A stretch of DNA of 64,000 nt. Origin: Bacteroidia bacterium (GTDB lineage: Bacteria; Bacteroidota; Bacteroidia; Chitinophagales; JAUHXS01). The DNA is taken from positions 80,491-144,490 of the forward strand of contig JAUHXS010000009.1 in the NCBI GenBank assembly GCA_030426955.1, read 5' to 3'. The position numbers were made by a program, and so were the translations under genes. Shown here piece by piece: positions 8,034-17,099 of this stretch. The notes below the pieces were generated by a model. The model had not been told where the DNA came from, searched no databases, and saw only the letters and a program-made list of their open reading frames with translations. Position 1 is the stretch's first letter. Each line of letters starts with the position of its first letter.

Positions 8034-8276
8034 TTACATTTCCTCTTCTACCTCTTCAACTTCTTCTTTCACTTCCTCTGTAGCATCTTCTATCTCATCT
8101 CCCATATCTTCCATTGTCTCCTCTGCAGCTTCCATTCCTTCTTCCATTTTATCTCCTGCTTCGTCCATTACTTCCTCCACTTCTTCTTTCATTTCTTCTG
8201 TTTTTGACTCATTGTTATTACATGCAACAAAAGCTAACATAGCTACAGAGCAAAAAACGATTAGTACTTTTTTCAT
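8034..8276 (-). CDS. Glutamate-rich acidic lipoprotein, 80 aa
   Basis: A signal peptide with a lipobox (AFVAC, Cys19) is followed by an extremely acidic tail: nearly every third or fourth residue is Glu, with Met and Val interspersed (EEMKEEVEEVMDEAGDKMEEG). The heptad-like pattern predicts a long amphipathic helix or coiled coil. It should be anchored to the membrane through the lipidated cysteine. Short Glu-rich lipoproteins of this kind recur in Bacteroidota. No function is known to me. It is a single gene between era and der, facing era. Confidence 0.65.
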   Translation of the reverse strand: MKKVLIVFCSVAMLAFVACNNNESKTEEMKEEVEEVMDEAGDKMEEGMEAAEETMEDMGDEIEDATEEVKEEVEEVEEEM

Positions 8277-8340
8277 TATAGTTTATTGTTTTGTGTTAAA
8301 ATCTACACTAAGCTACAAAGTATTTTTCGGAATATGAACT

Positions 8341-9648
8341 TTACTTTTTCCTGAAAAACAAATTGATAGGCACTCCAGTAAAGTCAAAAGTTTCTCTGAT
8401 TGAATTTTCTAAGTATCTCTTGTAATCTGGCTTAACGTGCTCAGGATAGTTGCAGAAAAAGGCAAAAGAGGGGTATGGTGTCGATAGCTGTGTGACATAT
8501 TTCATTTTTATAGCTTTACGCTTAATTACGGGGTGTGGGTACTTTTCAGTTGCTTCTTGCAAAAATGTATTCAACTTTGATGTTGCAATTCTTGCGCTTC
8601 GCCTTTCAAAAACTTCTACAACACTTTCCATTGCCTTGTAGATTCTTTTTTTGTCAATTGCAGAAGTAAATATAATTGGCACATCCCTAAAGGGTGCAAT
8701 CTTGTTCGATATCTCTTCCTCATATTTTTTCAAAGATTTATGATCTTTTTCTACCAAATCCCACTTGTTTACTATAATGACAAGCCCCCTTCTCTTTTTC
8801 ACTACTATACTCAGTATATTTAGATCTTGTGCTACTATTCCTTTGGTTGCATCAATTACCAGCATACATACATCGGCTTCATCCACAACTTTTATAGCTC
8901 TTATAACAGAGTAAAACTCTAAATTCTCATGAACTTTGGTTTTTCTTCTGATTCCCGCGGTATCCACAAGTATTACTTCTTTATTAAATAACTTATAGTG
9001 AGTATGTATCGCATCTCTTGTCGTTCCTGCAATATCTGTCACCACATTTCGTTGCTCTCCTACAAATGCATTTAGCATTGTTGATTTACCAACGTTTGGC
9101 TGCCCAAGAATAACCAAGTGTGGAATCTTTCTTTCATCACTTTCTTCCACTACTTCCATATCTTTTGTCAACTCTTCCAAAAACTCTCCAGTACCACTTC
9201 CATTGATAGATGAAATAAAAAAGGAATTTTCGAATCCCAAACTATAAAATTCACTTGCTTCTAATAATCTCGTTCCATTATCGACCTTATTGACTATTAA
9301 GTATACATCTTTATCCGTCTTTCGAAGCATTTTAGCTACTGCATCATCCAATCCCGTAATGCCGCAAGTTACATCCGTAACAAAAACAATTTTTGTTGCC
9401 TCGTTAATCGCGATGTCAACCTGCTCTCTTATTGCTGACTCAAAAACATCATCGGAAGAAGGTACATACCCACCAGTATCTATTACCGTAAAGGTTTTAT
9501 TTTGCCACTCAGACTCGCCGTATATTCTATCTCTTGTTACACCACTTACATTGTCTTCGATAGCTTTTCTTGATCCTACCAATCGATTAAATAAAGTTGA
9601 TTTTCCTACATTTGGTCGACCTACTATTGCTACAATTTCTTTATTCAT
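8341..9648 (-). CDS. der: GTPase Der (EngA)
   Basis: 435 residues with two tandem G domains, the defining feature of Der. The first has GRPNVGKST (9-17), DTGG and NKVD. The second has GQPNVGKST (about 182-190), DTAG and NKWD. A C-terminal KH-like domain ends in INLFFRKK. Der is an essential 50S ribosome assembly GTPase of the cytoplasm. It begins one base after the yjbQ stop, so the two are probably one transcript reading yjbQ then der. Start chosen at the ATG giving MNKEIVAIVGRPN. Confidence 0.97.
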   Translation of the reverse strand: MNKEIVAIVGRPNVGKSTLFNRLVGSRKAIEDNVSGVTRDRIYGESEWQNKTFTVIDTGGYVPSSDDVFESAIREQVDIAINEATKIVFVTDVTCGITGLDDAVAKMLRKTDKDVYLIVNKVDNGTRLLEASEFYSLGFENSFFISSINGSGTGEFLEELTKDMEVVEESDERKIPHLVILGQPNVGKSTMLNAFVGEQRNVVTDIAGTTRDAIHTHYKLFNKEVILVDTAGIRRKTKVHENLEFYSVIRAIKVVDEADVCMLVIDATKGIVAQDLNILSIVVKKRRGLVIIVNKWDLVEKDHKSLKKYEEEISNKIAPFRDVPIIFTSAIDKKRIYKAMESVVEVFERRSARIATSKLNTFLQEATEKYPHPVIKRKAIKMKYVTQLSTPYPSFAFFCNYPEHVKPDYKRYLENSIRETFDFTGVPINLFFRKK

Positions 9649-9649
9649 T

Positions 9650-10063
9650 TTATTGGTATATAGTTAAAATAATTCCTCTTGGACCACCATAATTCCTAAA
9701 TTCACACAAATATACTCCTTGCCATGTTCCCAAATTTAATTTTCCATCGGTTATTGGTATTGTTAGCTCACATCCAACTAAGCTAGTTTTTACATGAGCA
9801 GGCATATCATCCGCTCCCTCCACGGTATGCGTATAATCAGAGTCACCTTCAGGTATCAGTTTGTTAAAAATAGTTTCGTAATCATCTCGAACACTGGAAT
9901 CTGCATTTTCATTAATGGTAAGTCCAGCTGATGTATGCTTGATAAAAATGTGTAACAGCCCTCGATCTGGCAGTTTATCTCCTATTTTACCTTCAATAAT
10001 GTTCGTTATTAAATGATATCCTCTGCAATAAGCAGGAAGCGTTAAATTGTATTGATTAATCAT
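9650..10063 (-). CDS. YjbQ/UPF0047 family protein (secondary thiamine-phosphate synthase type)
   Basis: 137 residues, the full family length. The conserved core is HIFIKHTSAGLTINENAD (about 43-60) and GDSDYTHTVEGADDMPAHVK (about 93-112), with the metal-binding histidines of the family, and it ends LGTWQGVYLCEFR ... GPRGIILTIYQ. Some members have weak thiamine-phosphate synthase activity, but the true role is unsettled. Located immediately upstream of der, with one base between them. The ATG at 10063 matches family starts. Confidence 0.88.
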   Translation of the reverse strand: MINQYNLTLPAYCRGYHLITNIIEGKIGDKLPDRGLLHIFIKHTSAGLTINENADSSVRDDYETIFNKLIPEGDSDYTHTVEGADDMPAHVKTSLVGCELTIPITDGKLNLGTWQGVYLCEFRNYGGPRGIILTIYQ

Positions 10064-10161
10064 TTTTCCCTTTTAAAATTTGATTAATCAACATTTTATA
10101 AAAATTATCAACATTTGAAAAAATTAACCATACTAAGCATAAATACTTAAGTAAGGGGTTT

Positions 10162-10169
10162 TATATTTG
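10162..10169 (+). promoter_or_regulatory. Possible -7 promoter box TATATTTG
   Basis: TATATTTG matches the Bacteroidota -7 consensus TAnnTTTG and lies 20 bases before the ATG at 10190. No clear TTG/TTTG partner was found at the expected distance upstream, so support is partial. Confidence 0.3.
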
Positions 10170-10189
10170 CATAAACAAATATACGATAT

Positions 10190-10573
10190 ATGTTTATTAG
10201 AGCTTTATCAATATTTACTCTGATTTTTCTCTTCCTTTTAAATACTACATACACAAATGAAAGTAGTTCAAGTAGCTTTATAGACCTCAAAAGTTATGAT
10301 TTAAAACTTAGCAATAAAGAGGTAAATCATTCCATTACTTTTACAAAAGGAAACTATTATAAGCTTTCTTTAGATCAACATACTGCTCCCATTAAAATAA
10401 ACATAAAAGACAATAATAAAAGAACGCTAGGCACAAACCATGACGTAAGGACTGGTAAGTTTTATGATGCTATGGTTTTCAAATGTCAATCTACTGGTAA
10501 CTACACGGTTCAATTTGGCTCTGATTCAAAAAGCTGCTCTGGCAAGTGCAATATTAGCTTTAAGACGATATAA
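10190..10573 (+). CDS. Secreted hypothetical protein, 127 aa
   Basis: Starts with a hydrophobic signal peptide (MFIRALSIFTLIFLFLLNTTYT, about 22 residues) and continues as a short beta-rich domain. The segment YYKLSLDQHT ... MVFKCQSTGNYTVQFGS resembles the pre-peptidase/jelly-roll fold in which a closing TGNYTVxF strand is typical. A cysteine pair near the C-terminus (CSGKC) could form a disulfide after export. No sorting domain of the T9SS types is present, so a periplasmic location is likely. Family not identified. It marks the beginning of the accessory secreted-protein region. Confidence 0.55.
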   Translation: MFIRALSIFTLIFLFLLNTTYTNESSSSSFIDLKSYDLKLSNKEVNHSITFTKGNYYKLSLDQHTAPIKINIKDNNKRTLGTNHDVRTGKFYDAMVFKCQSTGNYTVQFGSDSKSCSGKCNISFKTI

Positions 10574-10737
10574 CCATATTCGCAAGAAGAGCAATTTTAA
10601 AATTAATCCTCCCCTCATTGTAATATTTAGTAGTTCTACTATCATTGATAGCTTGGGTACAGTTAAATCATTATAGTTATTTTTTCTAAAAACGGCATAA
10701 ATATTATGAGACTAACATTTACCGAGGCACTAACAAG

Positions 10738-10762
10738 CTAAAAAAAGCAACTTCGATGCTTT
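10738..10762 (-). terminator. Intrinsic terminator after the first EKRYFK paralogue
   Basis: On the minus strand AAAGCA and TGCTTT (10757-10762 with 10744-10749) form a 6-bp stem with a 7-base loop, followed by further T. It begins immediately after the TAG stop at 10763-10765. Confidence 0.55.
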
Positions 10763-12319
10763 CTAGCTAGATTTACCCTGACGATGAGATAACAAGTATT
10801 CTTTCTTAAGTTTTTGGTAAGCCTGTTGAACAGCAGTAGAATAGGGAATTTTCTCTATTTTACACGTAAGCCAAGCTAACGAATTAATGTAAACCAAACC
10901 TGTTACCTCTTTGGGATTAGCGGATAGGATGTCCTCTATCTCACGCCTTAACTCTTTAAGCTTTTTATCTGTTGTATCTTTTGCTTGTAATATGACCTTC
11001 ACCCCCTTAATTAAAATCAAATTAGTCTTATATACAGAATGTTCTAAGAGATATTTCTGAACAGAATCAAGGCTACTCTCTATAAAATCATAATAACCAA
11101 TTTCATAAGCACAAACTAATTGTAATAACCTTACATACTGATAATAATCTTCTCTAAAATTCTTCTTGGGATTATTCAATAAATCTGTTGTCATTTTCAT
11201 ACAATCATCATATTGACCTAGACCATATGCTATGTATGCATTTAAATAGAGCTGTGCAGAATACCAAATCACATCAGATTTCAATCCATACTTTCGAATT
11301 ACGGGTTTAAACTCATCAGATCGACGAAGTGCCTCATCAAACTTTCCCTGCTTAATAAAGGCATCTATAATAATTATTGAATTTTTATAGATACTTGCTT
11401 CCATATACTTACTAGTTGCAGGGCAAGCATTATTTTCTTTCCAAATCTCATGAAACTTATCCATTCTATAGGTATCTAAACAAGCGACCATACAACTACG
11501 GTACGCCATTAAACGACGACTTTTACCTTTTTCAGTGGCAGGGTTAAGCTGTTTAGTGAGTTCCAACATTCTTTCACTATATTGAAAGCCTTTTTCATAA
11601 TCAGAGATACTTATGTAATACCAGGTACACATTTCATCAAATGCCAATTTAGGGTAAAAGAAAGGAGATGCCTTTATCTCTATTTCTAGCTGATTTATTC
11701 TTGCATTGATGTACTTTATCTCCTCAATTGTCAAATGCCCCTTTTTTAAATTAAACATCACATTCATCAATATATGACGTATTTTAACGATGAGTGTCTG
11801 GGACTGCAAGGCACTTAGTTCTTGCCTAGTGAATCTTTCCAAGTCCTTGTCCGTAATATTCCGCATATTAGAATTGTACAGCATATTAGAGAGGGAAGGG
11901 TATATTTTTAATATCCCAACGAAATTGTGTTCTTTTCCTGCAAGTTGAAGCGCCTTATCAAATAGCCTTTTACTTTGATTCTCCAATGATTTTTTATACA
12001 AAATACGACCCGCTGAAATCATCTCTTCTATACGATCTTCTACGTCACTACCCGAATGATATGCCACTAGACTCTTTAAAATATGCTTATATAAGTAGTT
12101 TTTTGTGAATGGAAAATGCTGGCTATCTCCGCTCTTATCTTCATACTTTTTCTTGATAATATGCTCTGTGCTATTCTTACTTTTATCTATCACATCAAAC
12201 AAAAGCACGTAATTATTGTCATTTCCTTTACCATATAAAGAAGTAAAGCGTTTAAAATATCGCTTCTCTGCTGAAGTCAATACCTTTACCAACTCATATA
12301 TTTCTACAATCTTACTCAT
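10763..12319 (-). CDS. EKR(Y/F)FK-family helical protein, paralogue 1
   Basis: 518 residues, no signal peptide and no membrane segment, so cytoplasmic. The N-terminus has LTSAEKRYFKRFTS (residues 15-28), LLFDVID, and KNYLYKHIL (near 73-81), all shared with the genes at 15515-17077 and 29505-31001. The rest is Leu/Tyr-rich and helical with the periodicity of TPR-like repeats (for example ALRRSDEFKPVIRKYG). I know of no characterised function for this family. A TPR-type binding scaffold is only an inference. It is divergent from a secreted T9SS protein gene at 12532 and has its own terminator. Confidence 0.6.
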   Translation of the reverse strand: MSKIVEIYELVKVLTSAEKRYFKRFTSLYGKGNDNNYVLLFDVIDKSKNSTEHIIKKKYEDKSGDSQHFPFTKNYLYKHILKSLVAYHSGSDVEDRIEEMISAGRILYKKSLENQSKRLFDKALQLAGKEHNFVGILKIYPSLSNMLYNSNMRNITDKDLERFTRQELSALQSQTLIVKIRHILMNVMFNLKKGHLTIEEIKYINARINQLEIEIKASPFFYPKLAFDEMCTWYYISISDYEKGFQYSERMLELTKQLNPATEKGKSRRLMAYRSCMVACLDTYRMDKFHEIWKENNACPATSKYMEASIYKNSIIIIDAFIKQGKFDEALRRSDEFKPVIRKYGLKSDVIWYSAQLYLNAYIAYGLGQYDDCMKMTTDLLNNPKKNFREDYYQYVRLLQLVCAYEIGYYDFIESSLDSVQKYLLEHSVYKTNLILIKGVKVILQAKDTTDKKLKELRREIEDILSANPKEVTGLVYINSLAWLTCKIEKIPYSTAVQQAYQKLKKEYLLSHRQGKSS

Positions 12320-12429
12320 TCAAAAAGATAAACAAAATATGCTATATAATATTGATTATCATTAAAAATAAAAATAAAACATGTAATATGAATGCTAAAC
12401 TCAATAAATATTCCTCCAAGAAATACGCT

Positions 12430-12450
12430 ATTTAAGTCAGTAACTTAAAT
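12430..12450. repeat. Inverted repeat in the divergent intergenic region
   Basis: ATTTAAGT and ACTTAAAT form a perfect 8-bp stem with a 5-base loop. It lies between the divergently transcribed genes at 12319 (minus) and 12532 (plus), so it may be an operator. No protein partner can be named. Confidence 0.35.
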
Positions 12451-12531
12451 CATCTTTTAAGAGCGTAAGGAATCATATAGCTTACACTATTATAGTCATC
12501 AAAACAAAAATAAAATCCGAGATAACTTTTT

Positions 12532-15054
12532 ATGCTGAGAATCAAGATCCCAATTTTACTATGTATCTTTTGGCTGACGAGCCATGGGCAAGAAATCTGT
12601 AACAACTCAATTGATGATGATGGAGATGGATTGGTAGATTGTTATGATAATGATTGCTACAGTACAGATCAGTGCATTTCCACAGTTGATGCATTTTACT
12701 ATGGATTAATGTCAGCAGATACATGTTCATTTAAGCCTGAAAAAATAGATGGCAGTTGGGATTTAATTACGGAGTGGAGCACCGATATAGGAGCATTTGG
12801 AAACATAGCCAATGCTCCACTAGTTGGCGACTTAGACAATGATGGCATTCCCGAAGTCGTTTTGGCTAGCGGTTGGGCAGGAGGACTTGACCTAGGGGAA
12901 TTATCCATTTTCAATGGACAGACTGGTACATTATTAAGAGCTATTAACTTTGGGTATTCAAAATACGTCTCTCCACTTATTGCAGATATTAATAATGATG
13001 GGTTTGGCGAAATTATATTTAAAAACTCAAATTCTTCACTTGTCTGCTACAGTTATACATCAGATAACATTTTATGGACATCTCCTCCAAATGGCTTTAA
13101 TGCTATAGACGAACAAATAAACATTGCAGATTTAAATGGTGATGGTGTAGCCGAAATCTTTGACCGTAAACGTATATGGAACGCACAAACAGGAGAACTG
13201 CTAGGGGTTAACCTCCTTATAACTAGTGAACAACACCCTATTCTAGCAGCTGATGTATTACCAGATAGCTCTTGTTCGAATTGCGAAGGATTGGAGTTAA
13301 TAGTTGGAGATCATATTTTCAGCGTTCAAGTTAGTGATACGGCTTTATTTAACATAGAGCAGAAAAGTGACTTTAAAATAGCATTGCCTCGTAATACAAG
13401 CTCATCTGTTTCGGACATAAATGGAGACGGCCAGTTAGAAGTTGTATCCAAATCAAGTGACTATTTTTATATATGGGATTCTCAAACGGGTGAAATTATA
13501 GATTCAATATCAACATCAAGGTTACCAATAGGGAACATTAGAATGTCATTTCTGAGTCCTCCAGTAATTAATGATATAGATAATGATGGAGAAATGGAAT
13601 ATTTAATTGGATGCCAAAATGATACCAATAGCAATATAGGAGTTCTAATTGCACTAGAAAGCGACTTGTCCTATATGTGGAGTGAATCTAGTTTGTTACT
13701 TGAAGCTTCTATTCTACCTGTTATTTTTGATTTAGATGGTGATGGGCTAAAAGAAATCGTTATTCGAACTCAATACCACTCTTCCTCTTCTACAGGACAT
13801 CCATATTTGTACATTTTGAGCGCAAATGATGGCGTAAAAAAAGATTCTATATATATGGAACATTCAACTAGGTCAGCAGCTGATAACTCAGTTGTGATTG
13901 CAGATGTAGATGCAGATGGAGAAGTAGAAATAGTCGTTACGGGCAAACTGAATCCTAGCACAGATATGCAGGTATGCGCCCTATCTAGCAATTCAGGGAA
14001 TTGGGTTTGTGGCAGGAGAGTGTGGAATCAAATAAACTATCACCCTACTTTGGTAAATGATAATTTATCTATTCCAAGAGTTCCTCAAAATTATGCATTG
14101 CTTCCAAAAGAGTATAATGGAAACTCAATCCAAGCCAGCTTCAAAGATGTAAATGGAAACTATGCATGCCATACTTCGCCAGATGCTACTGCTGAGCTAG
14201 AAGCAACCAACTATATTAGTTGTGATTCTATTCAAATAGACTATAAGATCTGTAATAGAGGTAATGGTCGTATTCATGAAGACTCAATAATTCCACATTT
14301 TGTCAGCTTTTACAAAGAAGATCCTAGACAAGGAGGAAGTTTATTGTACACAGATATTATTTATGATAGTTTGTACCTGCCAGGCACTTGCCTCACACAT
14401 TCTCGAAAATTCAAAGTAGAGGATACCTCTTATCACATATTTATAGTAGCCAATGACAGTGCTATTTCCTTTTCAACCCTCAACCTATACTTTAATGAAT
14501 GCAATAAAGAAAATAACTTTGCTGAGGTTATAATTAATCCTAGTTCAATGAAACTTTCTATCTCTCCTGAAAAAGATACATTCTTATTGGGTAGTACCGA
14601 CAATATACAGCTGACTGCAAGAGGAGCAGACTCCTATCTTTGGAATGATCAATCTACGGATTCAACTATTATGGTCGCCCCGAACACAACCACGCAGTAT
14701 TGCGTAACAGGGCTTGACACATTGGGTTGCGAAGCTACTGTATGTGCTACAGTATACGTAAATGACGAACTTTGTAATGGAAAAAAAATCTTTATCCCCA
14801 ATATTATTACACCTAATGGAGATTTAGCAAATGATAAATTATGCATTAATGTAGACTGCGTAAGTAACACTACGCTAAAAATATACAATAAGATTGGAGA
14901 ATTAATTTACCAAAGCATTGCCCAAAACAACTGTTGGGAGGCTTATCGCAGTGGCACTTTAGTAGAAACAGGTGTGTATAGTTACTTATTTTTAGCAACC
15001 GATCATACAGGTAACCACGTTCACAGAAAAGGTAATATCACAGTAGCATATTAA
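12532..15054 (+). CDS. T9SS type B secreted FG-GAP/VCBS beta-propeller protein
   Basis: 840 residues. The signal peptide is MLRIKIPILLCIFWLTSHG. Next comes a Cys/Asp-rich motif, CNNSIDDDGDGLVDCYDNDC (about 22-41), like the MopE-type metal-binding segments. Then about seven Ca-binding-type loops of FG-GAP form: DLDNDGIPEVV, DINNDGFGEII, DLNGDGVAEIF, DINGDGQLEVV, DIDNDGEMEYL, DLDGDGLKEIV, DVDADGEVEIV. Seven copies fit a seven-bladed propeller. A CARDB-like region follows, and the C-terminus is a gliding/CHU_C sorting domain (FIPNIITPNGD ... LKIYNKIGELIY). It should be exported by the Sec system and T9SS to the surface. Ligand unknown. Confidence 0.85.
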   Translation: MLRIKIPILLCIFWLTSHGQEICNNSIDDDGDGLVDCYDNDCYSTDQCISTVDAFYYGLMSADTCSFKPEKIDGSWDLITEWSTDIGAFGNIANAPLVGDLDNDGIPEVVLASGWAGGLDLGELSIFNGQTGTLLRAINFGYSKYVSPLIADINNDGFGEIIFKNSNSSLVCYSYTSDNILWTSPPNGFNAIDEQINIADLNGDGVAEIFDRKRIWNAQTGELLGVNLLITSEQHPILAADVLPDSSCSNCEGLELIVGDHIFSVQVSDTALFNIEQKSDFKIALPRNTSSSVSDINGDGQLEVVSKSSDYFYIWDSQTGEIIDSISTSRLPIGNIRMSFLSPPVINDIDNDGEMEYLIGCQNDTNSNIGVLIALESDLSYMWSESSLLLEASILPVIFDLDGDGLKEIVIRTQYHSSSSTGHPYLYILSANDGVKKDSIYMEHSTRSAADNSVVIADVDADGEVEIVVTGKLNPSTDMQVCALSSNSGNWVCGRRVWNQINYHPTLVNDNLSIPRVPQNYALLPKEYNGNSIQASFKDVNGNYACHTSPDATAELEATNYISCDSIQIDYKICNRGNGRIHEDSIIPHFVSFYKEDPRQGGSLLYTDIIYDSLYLPGTCLTHSRKFKVEDTSYHIFIVANDSAISFSTLNLYFNECNKENNFAEVIINPSSMKLSISPEKDTFLLGSTDNIQLTARGADSYLWNDQSTDSTIMVAPNTTTQYCVTGLDTLGCEATVCATVYVNDELCNGKKIFIPNIITPNGDLANDKLCINVDCVSNTTLKIYNKIGELIYQSIAQNNCWEAYRSGTLVETGVYSYLFLATDHTGNHVHRKGNITVAY

Positions 15055-15068
15055 AGATCAATGTTTAA

Positions 15069-15285
15069 TATAGAAAAGAAATCAGTGTTCTCTATTTATT
15101 TATCCCCAATTCAATCTCTATTGGTTCTGACTATACCCTAAAACCTATAATTCAATCAAATAGCTTCACATTACGAATTCAATATTTACGATAAAAAGGG
15201 TAAGTTAATATTCAGAACAAAATTTGTAAATAAACACACCAGACATGACCCAAACATTAATTATTCGTTATCCGTTTTTTACTAA
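15069..15285 (+). pseudogene. Decayed CHU_C (T9SS type B) sorting-domain fragment
   Basis: Reading the frame at 15069 gives VLYLFIPNSISIGSDYTLKP followed by SFTLRI up to 15179. Shifting one base at 15180-15181 continues IYDKKGKLIFRTKFVNK to a stop at 15283-15285. Together these match the order of a CHU_C domain (FIPN ... TLRIYDxxGxLIF), but with a frameshift, no NGDGxND motif and no proper end. It lies directly after a gene with the same domain, so it is probably the remnant of a neighbouring duplicated gene. The rest of 15286-15454 shows nothing recognisable. Confidence 0.5.
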
Positions 15286-15458
15286 TTGGGGACAGGGAGG
15301 TTATCAAATCAAAGAATTGTTAACTAAATGTTTTTTATGATCTTATGGAATAAAGAATCAACTTACATCTATTAAGCAAATTCTCTATGTTTTAGCTTAA
15401 GCGATCCGCTAATCTAAAATTCAATAGACTCACCAACCTGCATGAACCAAGTCTGTGT

Positions 15459-15488
15459 TTTGTCAATTTACAAGGAATAATATCTTTG
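15459..15488 (+). promoter_or_regulatory. Bacteroidota-type promoter (TTTG-N18-TATCTTTG)
   Basis: TTTG at 15459-15462 and TATCTTTG at 15481-15488 are separated by 18 bases, a full match to the Bacteroidota sigma-ABfr consensus. The expected transcript start near 15493 lies 20 or so bases before the ATG at 15515. This rules out the GTG at 15455, which falls inside the promoter. Confidence 0.75.
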
Positions 15489-15514
15489 TATATATAGTCA
15501 CGTTTATTACAGAT

Positions 15515-17077
15515 ATGGCACACACCGATTTATTCAATATCATCAAGTCACTTTCTAAATCAGAAAAGAGATTTTTTAAGCTTTTTGCGTCCATACAAAA
15601 TGCCAAAGCAAACTTTTTAGTCTTGTTTGATGCCATTGAAAAACTGACAAAAAAAGAAAACGGTATAGAGCTTTATAAGAATGGAGCATTAGAAAAAATG
15701 CTCTCAAGAGAAAAATTCTTGAAGAGCTTACCTTACGAAAAAAACTATTTATACAACAACCTACTAAAGGTACTGCGCAATTACCACTTAGATGATTCCG
15801 CCAGTACAAAAATTTCTAGCCTACTCCATAATGCCAGAATATTAGTTAAGAAAAGGCTTTACTCTATTGCGTTATCCAATATTGAAAAAGCAAAAGAAAT
15901 CGCTCTAGAGTATGACAAATATGAACAGGTTTTAGAGATAATGTCTATTGAACATACTTTAGCAAGAAGGTTGTACGATTTTGATAAGATGAACCAAATC
16001 AAAGACAGTAGTGTATCTTTTGAAAATTATTTTAATAAAATCATAAATAAGGAGTACTACAATAACATTAATACAAAAATGCTGATGTCTTTCCAACAAT
16101 TCTCAAATAATCGAGATGATGGCATTATTGATGAGCTACACCAAAGTGCTATTCAACCAGATAAAGAGATAGGTCCACCAAATTCATTTGAATCAGAAAT
16201 ATTCTTTAATAGAATAATACATCAATATTACTTTTCAAAGCAAAGCTGGCAAAAGTCACTTGATACACAGGAGGCTGGATTTAAAATTTATGATCGTCAC
16301 CCACATCAAAAGCTAGAATATGCTTCTCAATATATTGAGTCATTATGGAATCTTGCTGTAAGCTTTGGATACAAAGATCAAAAGGAAAAGTCGGATTACT
16401 ATAAACAAGAGCTAGTTAAATTTTCAGACCAACTACCAGTCCATCAAAAGAAAGAAGCCCTTTCCCATCTATTTCTCATCAATGCTTTTTTAGGTGTGGG
16501 GTTACTGAACCGTTATGGTAAGTTATCGGGGCAAGAGGATTTTGTTGACAAAATGGTTCAAGAACACCTTAAGTATAAAGACCAAGTTATTTCAATCAAA
16601 AACCTTGTCACACATTTACACTTTTCTGTATATTATTTTGGAATAGGCTCTTACGATAAAACACTTCATCATTTAGCTCAAGCCGAAGAGTTCATAAATG
16701 ACGCAACACTTTATATACAGATTTCTCATAGACTTTTTACCTTGCTAACCCATTATGAGTTAAAAAACGATGTTCTAATTTCATACCTCAAAGAATCAAC
16801 AGCAAGATTTTTAAAAAAGAAGGGAAAGGTCTTTGATTTTGAAAGAATTATGCTAAAATTCTTACAGAAGATCACTAAAGAAACTGATAAGAAAAAAATA
16901 AAACGTTTATTTCAAGACTTACAATCAAAATTTATAGCATTTGAAAAGTCTCCTTCTGAAGGTACATTTTTCAATAGCTTTGATTTTATTGCTTGGACGA
17001 TGACTAAAACGGAAAACATCTCTTTTGAAGAAGCACTTCAAGAGCGCTATAAAAAGGCTACCACTAAAAAAGTGTAG
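15515..17077 (+). CDS. EKR(Y/F)FK-family helical protein, paralogue 2
   Basis: 520 residues from ATG 15515, chosen because the promoter lies between 15459 and 15488 and because the family N-terminus begins here (MAHTDLFNIIKSLSKSEKRF). It shares SLSKSEKRFFKLFAS (12-26), VLFDAIE, KNYLYNNLLKVL and ARILVKKRLYSIAL with the genes at 10763 and 29505. The sequence is soluble and mostly alpha-helical with TPR-like periodicity (YDKTLHHLAQAEEFI). No catalytic motif is visible. It lies between two T9SS-cargo genes and downstream of a decayed CHU_C fragment. Function unknown. Confidence 0.6.
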   Translation: MAHTDLFNIIKSLSKSEKRFFKLFASIQNAKANFLVLFDAIEKLTKKENGIELYKNGALEKMLSREKFLKSLPYEKNYLYNNLLKVLRNYHLDDSASTKISSLLHNARILVKKRLYSIALSNIEKAKEIALEYDKYEQVLEIMSIEHTLARRLYDFDKMNQIKDSSVSFENYFNKIINKEYYNNINTKMLMSFQQFSNNRDDGIIDELHQSAIQPDKEIGPPNSFESEIFFNRIIHQYYFSKQSWQKSLDTQEAGFKIYDRHPHQKLEYASQYIESLWNLAVSFGYKDQKEKSDYYKQELVKFSDQLPVHQKKEALSHLFLINAFLGVGLLNRYGKLSGQEDFVDKMVQEHLKYKDQVISIKNLVTHLHFSVYYFGIGSYDKTLHHLAQAEEFINDATLYIQISHRLFTLLTHYELKNDVLISYLKESTARFLKKKGKVFDFERIMLKFLQKITKETDKKKIKRLFQDLQSKFIAFEKSPSEGTFFNSFDFIAWTMTKTENISFEEALQERYKKATTKKV

Positions 17078-17099
17078 CTGCATAGTCAAATAATATTTC

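Noticed and set aside
9290..9667. 125-codon plus-strand frame
   Set aside because: It is antisense to der, whose coding is certain. It has no independent features.
15455..15514. GTG start adding 20 residues to paralogue 2
   Set aside because: This segment contains the TTTG-N18-TATCTTTG promoter, so it should not be translated.
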